Positions 34,215 to 42,940 of a stretch of 64,000 bases of DNA are shown piece after piece. The stretch's first letter is position 1. The number at the start of each line of letters is the position of its first letter. The translations under genes and the position numbers were made by a program. Source of the stretch: Methylobacterium sp. (GTDB lineage: Bacteria > Pseudomonadota > Alphaproteobacteria > Rhizobiales > Beijerinckiaceae); assembly GCA_013823325.1 (NCBI GenBank), contig PNLY01000004.1, forward strand, positions 1 to 64,000. Reading direction: 5' to 3'. The notes under the pieces are model-generated. The model was not told the origin of the DNA. It made no database searches and saw only the letters and a list, made by a program, of their open reading frames with translations.

Positions 34215-35261
34215 TTATTCCTTGATGCCCTTGGTGCCACGGCGCTTCAGATAAGCGTCCCAGTAGAAGTCGTCGGCATTGTCCTTGGTGACGACGGCAA
34301 AGCCGTTGTCGACGAAGGGCACGCCCATCGGGTTGAAGCCCGAGCGCTTGTAGTCGTTCATCGGGTCGATCAGCTCGGGATGGGCCGCCATGAACAGCAA
34401 CATGAAACCCATATAGCCCTGCATGCCCTGGTTCGGGTTGATCGCGCCGAAGACCTGGCCGCTCTTGATCATGTCGAGGATCTTGCCGTTCACGTCGGCG
34501 TTCATGACCTTGATCTTGCCGCCGAGTTCCTGCGCCGCCTGCGCCGCGCCGAGCGCCGAATTGGCCTCCGGCATGAACAGCGCGCCGAGATTGGGATTGG
34601 CCTGCGCCATGCTGAGCACGGCATTGTAGGCCTTGGTCGGATCCTGGTTCGACGGCGCGCGGGCGACCAGCTTGATCCCCGGATGCTTCTCGCCCATCCG
34701 CTTGACGAAGGCGGCGACGCGCCGGTCGTGATTGTCCTGGCCAGGGTTTTCGAGAATGCCGTACTCGCCCTTGCCGCCCAGCGCCTTGGCGATCACGTCG
34801 GCGGCATAGGCGCCTTCGCGATCATTGTCGGAGGTGACGTAGGAGACGCGCTTGCTGTTGGGCGAGTCGGCTGCGAAGGTCACCACCGGCACGCCCGAGG
34901 CGACGGCGCGGTTGATCGGCTCGATGAACGGATCCGAATTCATCGGATGGACGAGGATGCCGGCCGGCTTCTTCGCCAGGATCTGGTCGAAGCTCGCGAT
35001 CTGCTTGGTGACGTCGTATTCCGGCGTGCCGGTATAGGCGGTCTTGCAGCCGAGCGACTGCGCTGCCTGCTTGAACATCTCGTAGACGGGAAACCAGTAC
35101 TCCACGCCCGAGACCATCACGTTCATGTAGTAGGTCTCGCCTTCCTTGCAGCGGAATTGCGCCGGGGTCTGCGCTGCTGCGCCATGTCCGAGAGCGAGCG
35201 ACAGGCCGAGGCTAGTGGCAACCGTCAGCGTCAGAGTCCGAGCTAGTTCCTTGATGCGCAT
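34215..35261 (-). CDS. Periplasmic sugar-binding protein, RbsB/family-1 type
   Basis: This 348-residue protein begins with a Sec signal peptide ending near GAAAQ (about residue 31). The mature part has the periplasmic-binding-protein-1 layout, including a segment starting YYMNVMVSGVEYWFPVYEMF, and the hinge regions AGILVHPMNSDPFIEPI and VVTFAADSPNSKRVSYV. The putative start has GGAGGGGAAAC upstream. It is the first gene of the polyol operon and sits directly behind the candidate SorC operator. Confidence 0.88.
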   Translation of the reverse strand: MRIKELARTLTLTVATSLGLSLALGHGAAAQTPAQFRCKEGETYYMNVMVSGVEYWFPVYEMFKQAAQSLGCKTAYTGTPEYDVTKQIASFDQILAKKPAGILVHPMNSDPFIEPINRAVASGVPVVTFAADSPNSKRVSYVTSDNDREGAYAADVIAKALGGKGEYGILENPGQDNHDRRVAAFVKRMGEKHPGIKLVARAPSNQDPTKAYNAVLSMAQANPNLGALFMPEANSALGAAQAAQELGGKIKVMNADVNGKILDMIKSGQVFGAINPNQGMQGYMGFMLLFMAAHPELIDPMNDYKRSGFNPMGVPFVDNGFAVVTKDNADDFYWDAYLKRRGTKGIKE

Positions 35262-35316
35262 GTTTCCCCTCCAGTGCTCGACGCCGGACCGATCTCCGGC
35301 GCCGTTTTGACCAGCT

Positions 35317-35330
35317 TGAAATTTATTTCA
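35317..35330. promoter_or_regulatory. Palindromic operator candidate for the SorC regulator
   Basis: TGAAATTTATTTCA is a perfect inverted repeat of two 6-base arms (TGAAAT/ATTTCA) around TT. It is embedded in an AT-rich patch that contrasts with the GC-rich surroundings and lies 56-69 bases upstream of the binding-protein ATG, where the operon promoter should be. Confidence 0.6.
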
Positions 35331-35846
35331 CATACTGGTATCTATTTCTTGACTAGATAGAGCCGACCCGGCGCTTCAGTCAAGTGTCTGCGCGCGGAGT
35401 CGATGATCGAAATCGAGAGCGCCCGCGCGGTGACCTGCCCGCGGGTGCATCTCCGCTCGGTCACCGCCAGCCCCGTTTCGGGCTCACGAATCCGGGCTCA
35501 AACCGCGGCGCTCTCTCGGCGACGGGGTAGAGGAGCGTTACGTCTGTCGACAGACCTCAAGGACGCATCGAACGGTTGAGCGCGTCTTCGGGCTCACGGA
35601 GCGTCGTCATCGGCTTCGGCACTTATGACGAGATCATCGACCGAGCCGCCAGCAGGGCCCCCACCGTCCGGCGCAGCGGCGAGCAGCCGACGATCTCAGC
35701 GGCCTCCCAGGCGCGGACGGCGCAAATGACGAGCTGCCATGCCATAGCGGACCTGCCGGCCCGACCTCGCCGCGTCCATATTGGCCGCCTCGAAGAAGCG
35801 GATCAGGCGTGACGTTCGTGCAGAGACCCAGCAGATCGAGGGCGTC
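35331..35846. other. Long intergenic region without recognised gene
   Basis: After the AT-rich promoter patch to about 35370, roughly 475 bases are GC-rich with only short frames on both strands and no recognisable domain. A GC-rich stem (GCCGGA/TCCGGC, 35283-35300) lies in the leader of the binding-protein gene to the left. The stretch should contain the promoter of the MFS gene that starts at about 35847. Confidence 0.35.
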
Positions 35847-37124
35847 GTGACGTCCATCGCCGACACCCGCGAACAGCCGGGCGGAAGCGCTGTCCGCAAG
35901 GCGTTCCTGTTCGGCACGCCGCTGCTCGTCCTGGCGTTGGGGCATATGCTGTCCAATCTGCTGCGGACGCTGCCCGGCGTCGCTGCCGATGTCATCGCGG
36001 CCGACCTCATGGTCTCACCCGATACGCTGGCCAGCCTCACGGGAGCCTATCATTTCGCCTTCGCCGCCGGGCAGATCCCCGTCGGTGTCGCCCTCGACCG
36101 CTACGGCGTCCGCTTGGTTTCGCTGACGCTGTTCGCGATCGTGACCATCGGCGCCGTGCTGGCGGCCTGCGTCGGGGGAGCGGCGGGCTTCCTGACCGCC
36201 CAGATCGTCCTCGGCATCGGCTGCTGCGGCATGCTGCTCTGCCCGATGACGCTGGCCGCCAAGACGCTGACCGCCGAGAAATTCGGCTTGTGGTCCGGCC
36301 TGATCCAGGGCGTCGGCAATTCGGGGATGCTGCTCTCCGCCAGTCCGATGGCCTGGCTGGTCGAGCACCATGGCTGGCGGACCGGCTTCGGCCTGTCCGC
36401 GGGCCTAGCCGTGACCGTCGCCTGCCTCGTCTGGCTGACCGTGCCGAAGGCCGGCCGGGGCACGCACGAGCGCAAGGCCGCGCTGCGCTCCGAGGCGAGC
36501 CAGGTCGTGAGGATCGGCCTCTCGCCGGCCGTGCGCGGCGTCGTCATCCTCGCTTTCGCCTCCTTCGCCGCGGGGATCGCGATCCGCGGGCTTTGGGGCG
36601 GCGTCTGGCTGATGGAGATCAAGCACGTCTCCCGCCTGGAGGCCGGCAATGCCCTGTTGCCGCTGACGCTCGCGCTCGTCGCGGGCCCGATGCTCTACGG
36701 CATCGCGGACCGGCGCTTCGGCTATCGCCGGCTCGTGCTGACGAGCACCCATGTCCTCGCAGCCGCCGTGCTGCTTGCGGTCGCGGCCGGAGGACCGGGC
36801 GGCCCTCTGTCGCTGGCGTTGGGGCTGACGCAGCTGCCGCCGGGCTTCGATGCCGCCGCCTTCCTCGTGCTCGGCGCAGCCCTGGCCTCGCAGCCGCTGC
36901 TGTTCGCGATGGCGCGCGTCGTCGTCGCCCCGGAAAACGTCGGCAAGGCGCTCGCTGCCGTCAATCTGGCCTTCTTCGCCGGCGCGGCCATCCTGCAATC
37001 CTGCACGGGGCCGATCGCCGCAAGTTTCGGGATCGGCGCGGTCATGGTCTTCCTGTCCGCCGTGCTGATCGGGACGGCGACCGCCTTCGCCCTCTTGACG
37101 AGGCCGTCGCAAATCGCGCGCTGA
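35847..37124 (+). CDS. MFS transporter
   Basis: A protein of about 425 residues with 12 predicted membrane segments, the loop motif GVALDRYGVRLV after segment 2 and GSLIQG-like GLWSGLIQGVGNSGMLL in segment 5. It resembles nitrate/nitrite or general metabolite MFS porters but has no diagnostic substrate motif. The start is uncertain: a GTG at 35847 with GAGG upstream seems best, and a TTG at 35781 would add 22 hydrophilic residues. It is followed after 74 bases by the nuclease-ATPase pair, which looks functionally unrelated. Confidence 0.8.
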   Translation: MTSIADTREQPGGSAVRKAFLFGTPLLVLALGHMLSNLLRTLPGVAADVIAADLMVSPDTLASLTGAYHFAFAAGQIPVGVALDRYGVRLVSLTLFAIVTIGAVLAACVGGAAGFLTAQIVLGIGCCGMLLCPMTLAAKTLTAEKFGLWSGLIQGVGNSGMLLSASPMAWLVEHHGWRTGFGLSAGLAVTVACLVWLTVPKAGRGTHERKAALRSEASQVVRIGLSPAVRGVVILAFASFAAGIAIRGLWGGVWLMEIKHVSRLEAGNALLPLTLALVAGPMLYGIADRRFGYRRLVLTSTHVLAAAVLLAVAAGGPGGPLSLALGLTQLPPGFDAAAFLVLGAALASQPLLFAMARVVVAPENVGKALAAVNLAFFAGAAILQSCTGPIAASFGIGAVMVFLSAVLIGTATAFALLTRPSQIAR

Positions 37125-37198
37125 CGAATGGCAATCACCCTGCGGGACCGCCGCCGACCATCTGGTCACGGCCGGAAGCGGCAGGTAGATCAGGTCGG

Positions 37199-38320
37199 AT
37201 GTTTCGTTTCCTTCACAGCGCCGACCTGCATCTCGGCAAGCCGTTCGGCTCGATACCGGACGAGCTGCGCGGGCGCCTGCGCGAGGCCCGCCATGCCGTG
37301 CTCGACAGGCTGGCGGCGCAGGCCCGCGCGGCCGGGGCGGAGACGATCCTGCTCGCCGGCGACGTGTTCGACACGGAAACGCCGAGCCCGGCCGTGCTCC
37401 GCCAGGCGCTCGCCGCCATGGCGGGGCATGCCGGCCTGCGCTGGATCCTGCTGCCCGGCAATCATGATTCGCTCGCCGCCGAAGCGCTCTGGGCGGGCCT
37501 GGCGACCTCGCGGCCCGGCAATGTCGTGCTCGCGACCGAGGCCGCCCCTCTCCAGCTCGCCGAGGACGTCGTCCTCCTGCCCGCGCCCTGCACGACGCGC
37601 CGGCCCGGCCGCGACCTGACCGAATGGATGGACGCGGCAGCGACCCCGCCGGGCACGATCCGGATCGGGCTCGCCCATGGCGCCGTCCAGAGCTTTTCGG
37701 AAGATGGCGGCGCCGGCGACGTCATCGCCCCCGACCGGGCAGGCCGCGCCGGGCTCGATTATCTCGCGCTCGGCGATTGGCACGGCCAGATGCGGATCGG
37801 GCCGCGGAGCTGGTACAGCGGCGCGCCGGAGCCGGACCGGTTCAAGCATGACGCCTCCGGCCGCGCCTTGCTGGTCACGCTTCCCGCGGCGGGGGCCGAG
37901 CCCACGATCGAGCCCGTCGAGACCGGGGCGTTCGACTGGCGCACGCTCGCGCTCGACTGCCTGGCTGGCGACGAGCCCAGCACCCATTTGGCGGCGCTGC
38001 TGCCGGCGGGCCCTGCGCGCCGGCAATCGCTCATCCGCATTGTCGCGACAGGCCGGACACGGCCACCGGCGCGGGCCCGGCTGGAAGCCGAGCTCAAGGC
38101 GATCGCGCCCGAATTCGCCCTGCTGCAGCTCGAAGCGCAGGAGCTGGTCACGGAGTGTGAGAGCGAGGATCTCGACCAGATCGACCGGGCCGGCGCCTTG
38201 CGCCAGGCTGCCGAGCTGCTGCTCGCCGAGAGCCGGGACGACGGCCGCTCCTCCGGTGAGCGCGAGGTGGCGCGCGAGGCGCTGATGCGCCTGTTCTCCT
38301 ATTGCGCGGCGGCCTCCTGA
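37199..38320 (+). CDS. SbcD/YhaO-like DNA repair exonuclease (metallophosphoesterase)
   Basis: The 373-residue protein has the five metallophosphoesterase motifs: HSADLHLG, LAGDVFDTE, LPGNHDS, GLAHG and GDWHGQ, which bind two metal ions for nuclease activity. ATG 37199 is chosen because the homologous region begins at MFRFLHSADLHLG; the frame upstream is a shadow of the MFS gene. The stop overlaps the start of the ATPase partner by one base. Together they resemble the B. subtilis YhaO-YhaN pair, related to SbcD-SbcC and Mre11-Rad50. Confidence 0.85.
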   Translation: MFRFLHSADLHLGKPFGSIPDELRGRLREARHAVLDRLAAQARAAGAETILLAGDVFDTETPSPAVLRQALAAMAGHAGLRWILLPGNHDSLAAEALWAGLATSRPGNVVLATEAAPLQLAEDVVLLPAPCTTRRPGRDLTEWMDAAATPPGTIRIGLAHGAVQSFSEDGGAGDVIAPDRAGRAGLDYLALGDWHGQMRIGPRSWYSGAPEPDRFKHDASGRALLVTLPAAGAEPTIEPVETGAFDWRTLALDCLAGDEPSTHLAALLPAGPARRQSLIRIVATGRTRPPARARLEAELKAIAPEFALLQLEAQELVTECESEDLDQIDRAGALRQAAELLLAESRDDGRSSGEREVAREALMRLFSYCAAAS

Positions 38321-40950
38321 TGAAGCTGACCGCCCTGCGCCTGCACAATGTCCGCCGCTTCGCCGGCACCGGCGTGCGCATCGAGAACATCGGCGACGGC
38401 ATCAACGTGCTCTGCGCTGCCAACGAGCATGGCAAGTCGACCTGCTTCGATGCCCTGCATGCGCTGTTCTTCCAGCCGCATACCGGCACGCCGGGCACGG
38501 TCCAGGCTCTGAGGCCCTATAGCGGCGGCAATCCGCTGGTCGAGGCGGATCTGGTCACGGCCGACGGCGCCTTCCGGCTGACCAAGCAATTCTATGGCGG
38601 CCGCCGCGCCCAGGTCCGCGAGCGCGACAGCGGCCGCCTGATCGCCCAGGCGGACGAAGCCGAGCGCTTCATCTCGGCGCTGGTGAAGGGCGGCATCAGC
38701 GGCCCGGCCGGCCTGCTCTGGGTCCGCCAGGGCGTGACCGGCATCGAGCGGCGCGCCAAGGCCGAGGACGAGACGGAGCGGCGAGCACGGGAAACCGTGC
38801 TGACCTCGGTCCAGGGCGAGGTCGAGGCGCTGACCGGCGGGCGGCGCATGACCGAAGCCCTCGCCGTCTGCGAGGAGGAGCTGCTGCAGCTGGTGACGGC
38901 GACCGGCAGGCCCCGGACCGGCGGTCCCTACGCCGCCGCCATCGACGAGAGCGGGCAGTTGGCGGAACAGGAGCGCCGCCTCGGCGCCGAGGTCGCCGAT
39001 CTGCGCGCGGCACTCGACCGGCGCCGTACGATCCGGGGGCGGCTCGCCGAAATCGACACGCCCGAGACGGCGCGGGAACGCCAGGCCGCGCTGGCGGAGG
39101 CCGAGGCGGAGCTGTCGGCCGCCAAGGCCCAGGCGGAATCGCTCAAGGCAGCCGAGAGCAAGGCGGCCCTGGCGCTGAACCGGCGCGTCTCGGCCGAACA
39201 GGCCCTCGCCGCCTTCCGGCAAGCGCTCGCCCGTTTCGCAAGCCTTCACGAGGCAGAAGCCAGCGCCGTACAGGCGCGCGACGCCGCCCGCGCCCGCCAG
39301 CAGGGCGCCGCCGGCATCGTGCGGGAGGCCGCGGCCGCCGTGGAAACCGCCGAACGCGAAGAGCGCGAGCAGCGCGACCTGCTCGCCCGGCTGGAGCGGG
39401 CCCTGCGCGCGCAGGAGGCGGCGAACCGGCTCGCCACGGCCCGCGACAGCGAGCGCGAAGCGCAGGCGACCCGCGAGCAGATCGAGCGCATGGAGGCGAC
39501 CGTCAAGAGCCTTGTCCTGCCCGCCGGCAAGATCGCCGAGCTGGAGCAGGTGGAAGGTCAATTGCTGCAATTGCAGGCCAGGGCCGAGGCGCGGGCGCCG
39601 CATTTGCGCATCGACTACGCGGACGGCACGGGAGGTGGAATCTCGATCGCAGGCGTGACGCTTGCGCAAGCCGAGGAGCGGGTGCTCATCGGCACGACGC
39701 AGATCGAGATCGCCACGATCGGCCGCCTGACCGTCACGACGCCGCAGGCCGAAGAGGACAACCGCAATATCGCCCGGGCGCAGGCGAAGCGGCAGGCGCT
39801 GCTCGATGAGCTCCAGGTCGACAGTCTCGCCGCGGCGCGCCTGCGCGAGGGGCAGGCGCGCGACCTCAAGGCCGATCTCGACCTGGCGCGCCGACGCCTC
39901 CTGCTGCTCGCGCCAAGCGGTCTCGGAGCCCTGCGCGAGCAGATCGCGCGCCTGGAGACCGAAGCGGCCAGCGCCAACGAAGCGCCCGCCGACCTGAACG
40001 CGGTGCGCCAGCAGCTCGGGATGGTCGAGGCGCGCGTCGGTTCCATGCGCGAGGCGGCTCGTGCGGCGCAGGCCCGGACCGAAACCTCGGCCTCCGCGTT
40101 GGTCGAGGCGGAGCGTCATGCCGCCGGGCTGTCCTCCGCGCTCGCCGCGCTGGCCGAGAGCCTCGGACCCGAGGCGGAACGGCGCGGGCGCGAGGAGTGC
40201 CTCGCAGCGGAGCATGCCGAGACGGACCTCGCCTGGCGAGCGGCGCAGCAGCAGGTCGATGAGCTCGCTGCCCGCCGGATCGATCTCGCGGCGGCAGAGG
40301 CACGCCACCAGCGGCTGCGCTCGGTCATGGACGCGGCGCGCGAGGAGATCACCCGCCTACGCGAGGAGGCTGCCGGCCTCGATGGCCGCATCCAGACCCG
40401 CTCCGAGGCCGCGATCGAGGAGGCCTGGCAGGAAACCCGCGACAGGCTCGCGCTGGCGCAGCAGCGCACTGCGGTGCTCGCCCGCGAGGTCGCTGTGCTG
40501 ACCCGGCTGCGCGATGCGCTCGAAGCCGCGCGCTCGCAGGCGCGCGACCATTATTTCGCGCCGGTGCTGCAGGAGCTGCGCCCGCTGCTCGGTCTGCTCT
40601 TCGACGATGCCAGCGTCACTTTCGACGAGGACACGCTGCTGCCGCGCTCGGTCAGGCGCAATGGCCAGGACGAGCAGGTCGGCGTCCTCAGCGGCGGCAT
40701 GCGCGAGCAGCTCGCGATCCTGACGCGGCTGGCCTTCGCGCGGCTGCTCGCCAAGGGCGGCCAGCCGACGCCCGTCATCCTCGATGACGCGCTGGTCTAT
40801 TCCGACGACGATCGCATCGAGAAGATGTTCGACGCGCTGCATCGCCAGGCTAGCGCCCAGCAGGTCATCGTCTTCTCCTGCCGCCAGCGCGCCTTCGCCC
40901 GGCTGGGCGGCCATGTACTGCGCACGGAGCCGTGGCAGCCCGACGGCTGA
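38320..40950 (+). CDS. YhaN/SbcC-like SMC-type ATPase
   Basis: The 876-residue protein has a Rad50-like plan: N-terminal Walker A (NEHGKSTCFDAL), long coiled coil rich in alanine, glutamate and arginine (about residues 150-750), and a C-terminal half site with LSGGMREQLAILTRLAFARL and Walker B VILDDALVYSDDD. It lacks an evident CxxC zinc hook in the middle of the coil, unlike classical SbcC. It would work with the upstream nuclease on DNA ends. The start overlaps the nuclease stop (TGATG). Confidence 0.86.
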   Translation: MKLTALRLHNVRRFAGTGVRIENIGDGINVLCAANEHGKSTCFDALHALFFQPHTGTPGTVQALRPYSGGNPLVEADLVTADGAFRLTKQFYGGRRAQVRERDSGRLIAQADEAERFISALVKGGISGPAGLLWVRQGVTGIERRAKAEDETERRARETVLTSVQGEVEALTGGRRMTEALAVCEEELLQLVTATGRPRTGGPYAAAIDESGQLAEQERRLGAEVADLRAALDRRRTIRGRLAEIDTPETARERQAALAEAEAELSAAKAQAESLKAAESKAALALNRRVSAEQALAAFRQALARFASLHEAEASAVQARDAARARQQGAAGIVREAAAAVETAEREEREQRDLLARLERALRAQEAANRLATARDSEREAQATREQIERMEATVKSLVLPAGKIAELEQVEGQLLQLQARAEARAPHLRIDYADGTGGGISIAGVTLAQAEERVLIGTTQIEIATIGRLTVTTPQAEEDNRNIARAQAKRQALLDELQVDSLAAARLREGQARDLKADLDLARRRLLLLAPSGLGALREQIARLETEAASANEAPADLNAVRQQLGMVEARVGSMREAARAAQARTETSASALVEAERHAAGLSSALAALAESLGPEAERRGREECLAAEHAETDLAWRAAQQQVDELAARRIDLAAAEARHQRLRSVMDAAREEITRLREEAAGLDGRIQTRSEAAIEEAWQETRDRLALAQQRTAVLAREVAVLTRLRDALEAARSQARDHYFAPVLQELRPLLGLLFDDASVTFDEDTLLPRSVRRNGQDEQVGVLSGGMREQLAILTRLAFARLLAKGGQPTPVILDDALVYSDDDRIEKMFDALHRQASAQQVIVFSCRQRAFARLGGHVLRTEPWQPDG

Positions 40951-41012
40951 GCGCGCTGTTTTCGTGAACACTGGCAGGCGGGAAGACGTCGGCTCGCCTT
41001 CGGATCGATCGC

Positions 41013-41609
41013 CTATTCCTCTGCGGCGTGACGCATCTGTGCCTGCGAAGGGACCGGGGCGACGCCTCGTTGCCGCAGCTGGATCTCGGTTCCGAAGACC
41101 CGATCCCAGAAGCCGGAGCTGACGCCGAAATTCCCCTCGGGCGTGACGTGGTGGTGCAGCGCATGGCGGCGCTTGAGGGCGAAGAACGCCGAACCTGGCC
41201 GTGCCGGCCGGTGGTGCACGAGGTGATGGACGCTGACATAGCAGAGATAGCCGAGCAGGAAACCGCCGGTCAGGCCGAAGGCGAAAGCCGGACCGCCGAT
41301 CAGCCAGAGCGGCGGCAGCATCACGGCGAGACAGCCCGGCGCGCTGACGAATGTCGAGGTCCCGATCAAAGCGCGCTGGTCGTGGTGATGCGCCTCATGC
41401 ATCTCGCGGATTCCAGGAATCCGGTGGAACACGAAGCGATGCAGGCCGTATTCGGCGAGCGTCCAGGCGATGGCGCCTGCCAGGAACAGCAGTCCGCAGC
41501 GCCACCAGTCCGCGACCGGCGTGATGTGCAGGGCAAGACCTGAAAGAGCAAGGACGACGGCCGGATAAACGACGAAATCACTATAGTAATTCCAGCGATT
41601 GAGCTGCAT
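41013..41609 (-). CDS. Fatty-acid hydroxylase/sterol-desaturase-family membrane enzyme
   Basis: The 198-residue membrane protein has four hydrophobic segments and the eight-histidine di-iron clusters of this superfamily: HRFVFHRIPGIREMHEAHHH, HHLVHHR and HALHHHVTPEGNFG. Such enzymes hydroxylate or desaturate membrane lipids, sterols or carotenoids using O2. ATG 41609 has GGGAG upstream; the frame extends further but not as a plausible membrane protein. It diverges from a DevCAB-like exporter, with paired palindromes between, so it may modify the lipid or hydrophobic molecule that the exporter moves. Confidence 0.85.
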   Translation of the reverse strand: MQLNRWNYYSDFVVYPAVVLALSGLALHITPVADWWRCGLLFLAGAIAWTLAEYGLHRFVFHRIPGIREMHEAHHHDQRALIGTSTFVSAPGCLAVMLPPLWLIGGPAFAFGLTGGFLLGYLCYVSVHHLVHHRPARPGSAFFALKRRHALHHHVTPEGNFGVSSGFWDRVFGTEIQLRQRGVAPVPSQAQMRHAAEE

Positions 41610-41683
41610 CGGCGCTCCCTTTGCCGGCGCAATGATGGGCAAACGAATGCCGCAGCTGTGCACCGCCGCCCTCGCGATGGCGA

Positions 41684-41759
41684 TACGGCAAATGCCGTAG
41701 AAGCGCGGATTTCGGCGGCTCGCGCACCTCATTGCCGTCGTTCTACGGCATCTGCCGTA
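41684..41759. promoter_or_regulatory. Paired 16-bp palindromes in divergent promoter
   Basis: TACGGCAAATGCCGTA (41684-41699) and TACGGCATCTGCCGTA (41744-41759) are each perfect 7-base inverted repeats around 2 bases, and their flanks also match as a larger inverted repeat (19 of 20). Their centres are 60 bp apart. They lie between the divergent lipid-hydroxylase and exporter genes and are probably two operators of one dimeric regulator, which is not encoded next to them. Confidence 0.7.
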
Positions 41760-41794
41760 TTTCGATGCCCGGCCGCCGGCGATAACAGCGCCAG

Positions 41795-42940
41795 ATGGTT
41801 CCGAGCCATCTGCGACTGCCACTGCGCTTCGTCCTGCGGATCTTCCTGCATCACCGCTGGCGCGTGGCTGCCACCGTCGCCGGGATCGCCACGGCGTCAT
41901 TACTCATCCTCGTCCAGGCGAGCTTCTTCTTCGGCTTCCGGGACGCGGTCACCGCCGTGCCGCTGCGGGCCAAGGCGGACCTCTGGGTCGCGGCCTCCGG
42001 CTTCCGCTATTTCGACCTGACGCGCCAGCTCTCCGACCGTGACTACTATCAGGTGATCCGGCACCCGGCGGTGGTGCAGGCGACGCCGCTCGTCGCCCGT
42101 TTCGCGGAGTGGCGCCGGCCGGATGGCGGCCAGGAGCTGGTCCAGGTGATCGGCTTTCCCCTCGAGGCCGATATCGACCTGCCCTGGAATCTCCCGGACG
42201 AGCAGCGCGGCGCGCTCGGCCTGCCGGATACCGCCGTGGTCGATGCGATCTACCGCGACAAACTGGGCCTGACCGATCGCGACCTCTCAGCCGAGATCCT
42301 GGGGCGGCGCGTCCGCATCGCCGGGACCACCACGGACATCCGGTCCTTCTCGACCGCGCCGCTGCTCTTCACCGAATATCGGGCCGCGCAGTCCTATGGC
42401 TGGATTTTCGGCGACCAGTTCTCCTATCTGCTGGTCAGGCTTGTGCCCGGCTCCGACCTGGAATCCACCAGAACCGGGCTCGTCGCGCTCGGCAATGGCG
42501 AGCTCGACGTGATGACGCCGGCCGAACTCGCCGACAAGACCACCGCCTACTGGATGCGAACGACCGGTGCCGGGCTCGGCCTGGCGACCGGGATCGCCGT
42601 CGCCCTGCTGATCGGCTCATCCATCGCCGGCCTGTCGCTGCATACGATGATCCAGCACTACGCCGAGGAATATGTCTGCCTGCGCGTGATCGGCGCGTCC
42701 TTCCCGTTCGTCGCGGCGATCCTAGTGGCTCAGGCCCTACTCTTCATGGCGTCTGCGTCCGGCATCGCCGTCATCCTCGCCAACGTCCTGTCGCGGCAGA
42801 TACGGGCGGCCGGGGGCACGACCTTGCTGCCGGGCTGGGTGAGCCTCGCCACCTGCGCCGTGCTCGTCGCGATCGGCGTCGCCATGGCGCTGTTCTCCGC
42901 CCACCGGATCATCATCCGGGCGGAAGGGGCAGCGCGATGA
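41795..42940 (+). CDS. DevC-like ABC exporter permease (FtsX/MacB fold)
   Basis: The 381-residue protein has one N-terminal and three C-terminal membrane segments with a large periplasmic domain between (about residues 40-260), the layout of DevC and other MacB-type permeases. It begins shortly downstream of the paired palindromes and its stop overlaps the ATPase start by 4 bases. With the next two genes it forms a three-component exporter. In cyanobacteria DevBCA exports glycolipids; here the cargo is unknown. Confidence 0.83.
   Translation: MVPSHLRLPLRFVLRIFLHHRWRVAATVAGIATASLLILVQASFFFGFRDAVTAVPLRAKADLWVAASGFRYFDLTRQLSDRDYYQVIRHPAVVQATPLVARFAEWRRPDGGQELVQVIGFPLEADIDLPWNLPDEQRGALGLPDTAVVDAIYRDKLGLTDRDLSAEILGRRVRIAGTTTDIRSFSTAPLLFTEYRAAQSYGWIFGDQFSYLLVRLVPGSDLESTRTGLVALGNGELDVMTPAELADKTTAYWMRTTGAGLGLATGIAVALLIGSSIAGLSLHTMIQHYAEEYVCLRVIGASFPFVAAILVAQALLFMASASGIAVILANVLSRQIRAAGGTTLLPGWVSLATCAVLVAIGVAMALFSAHRIIIRAEGAAR

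Noticed and set aside
23897-35261. Identification of the sugar cluster as a true lsr (autoinducer-2) operon
   Set aside because: There is only one permease, no lsrG, and a GlpD-like enzyme, a GMC oxidoreductase and an aldo-keto reductase are present; a polyol route is more economical.
38299-40308. A 669-codon minus-strand frame opposite the YhaN-like ATPase
   Set aside because: It is a Leu/Gly/Arg-rich shadow with no domains; the plus-strand protein has complete ATPase motifs.
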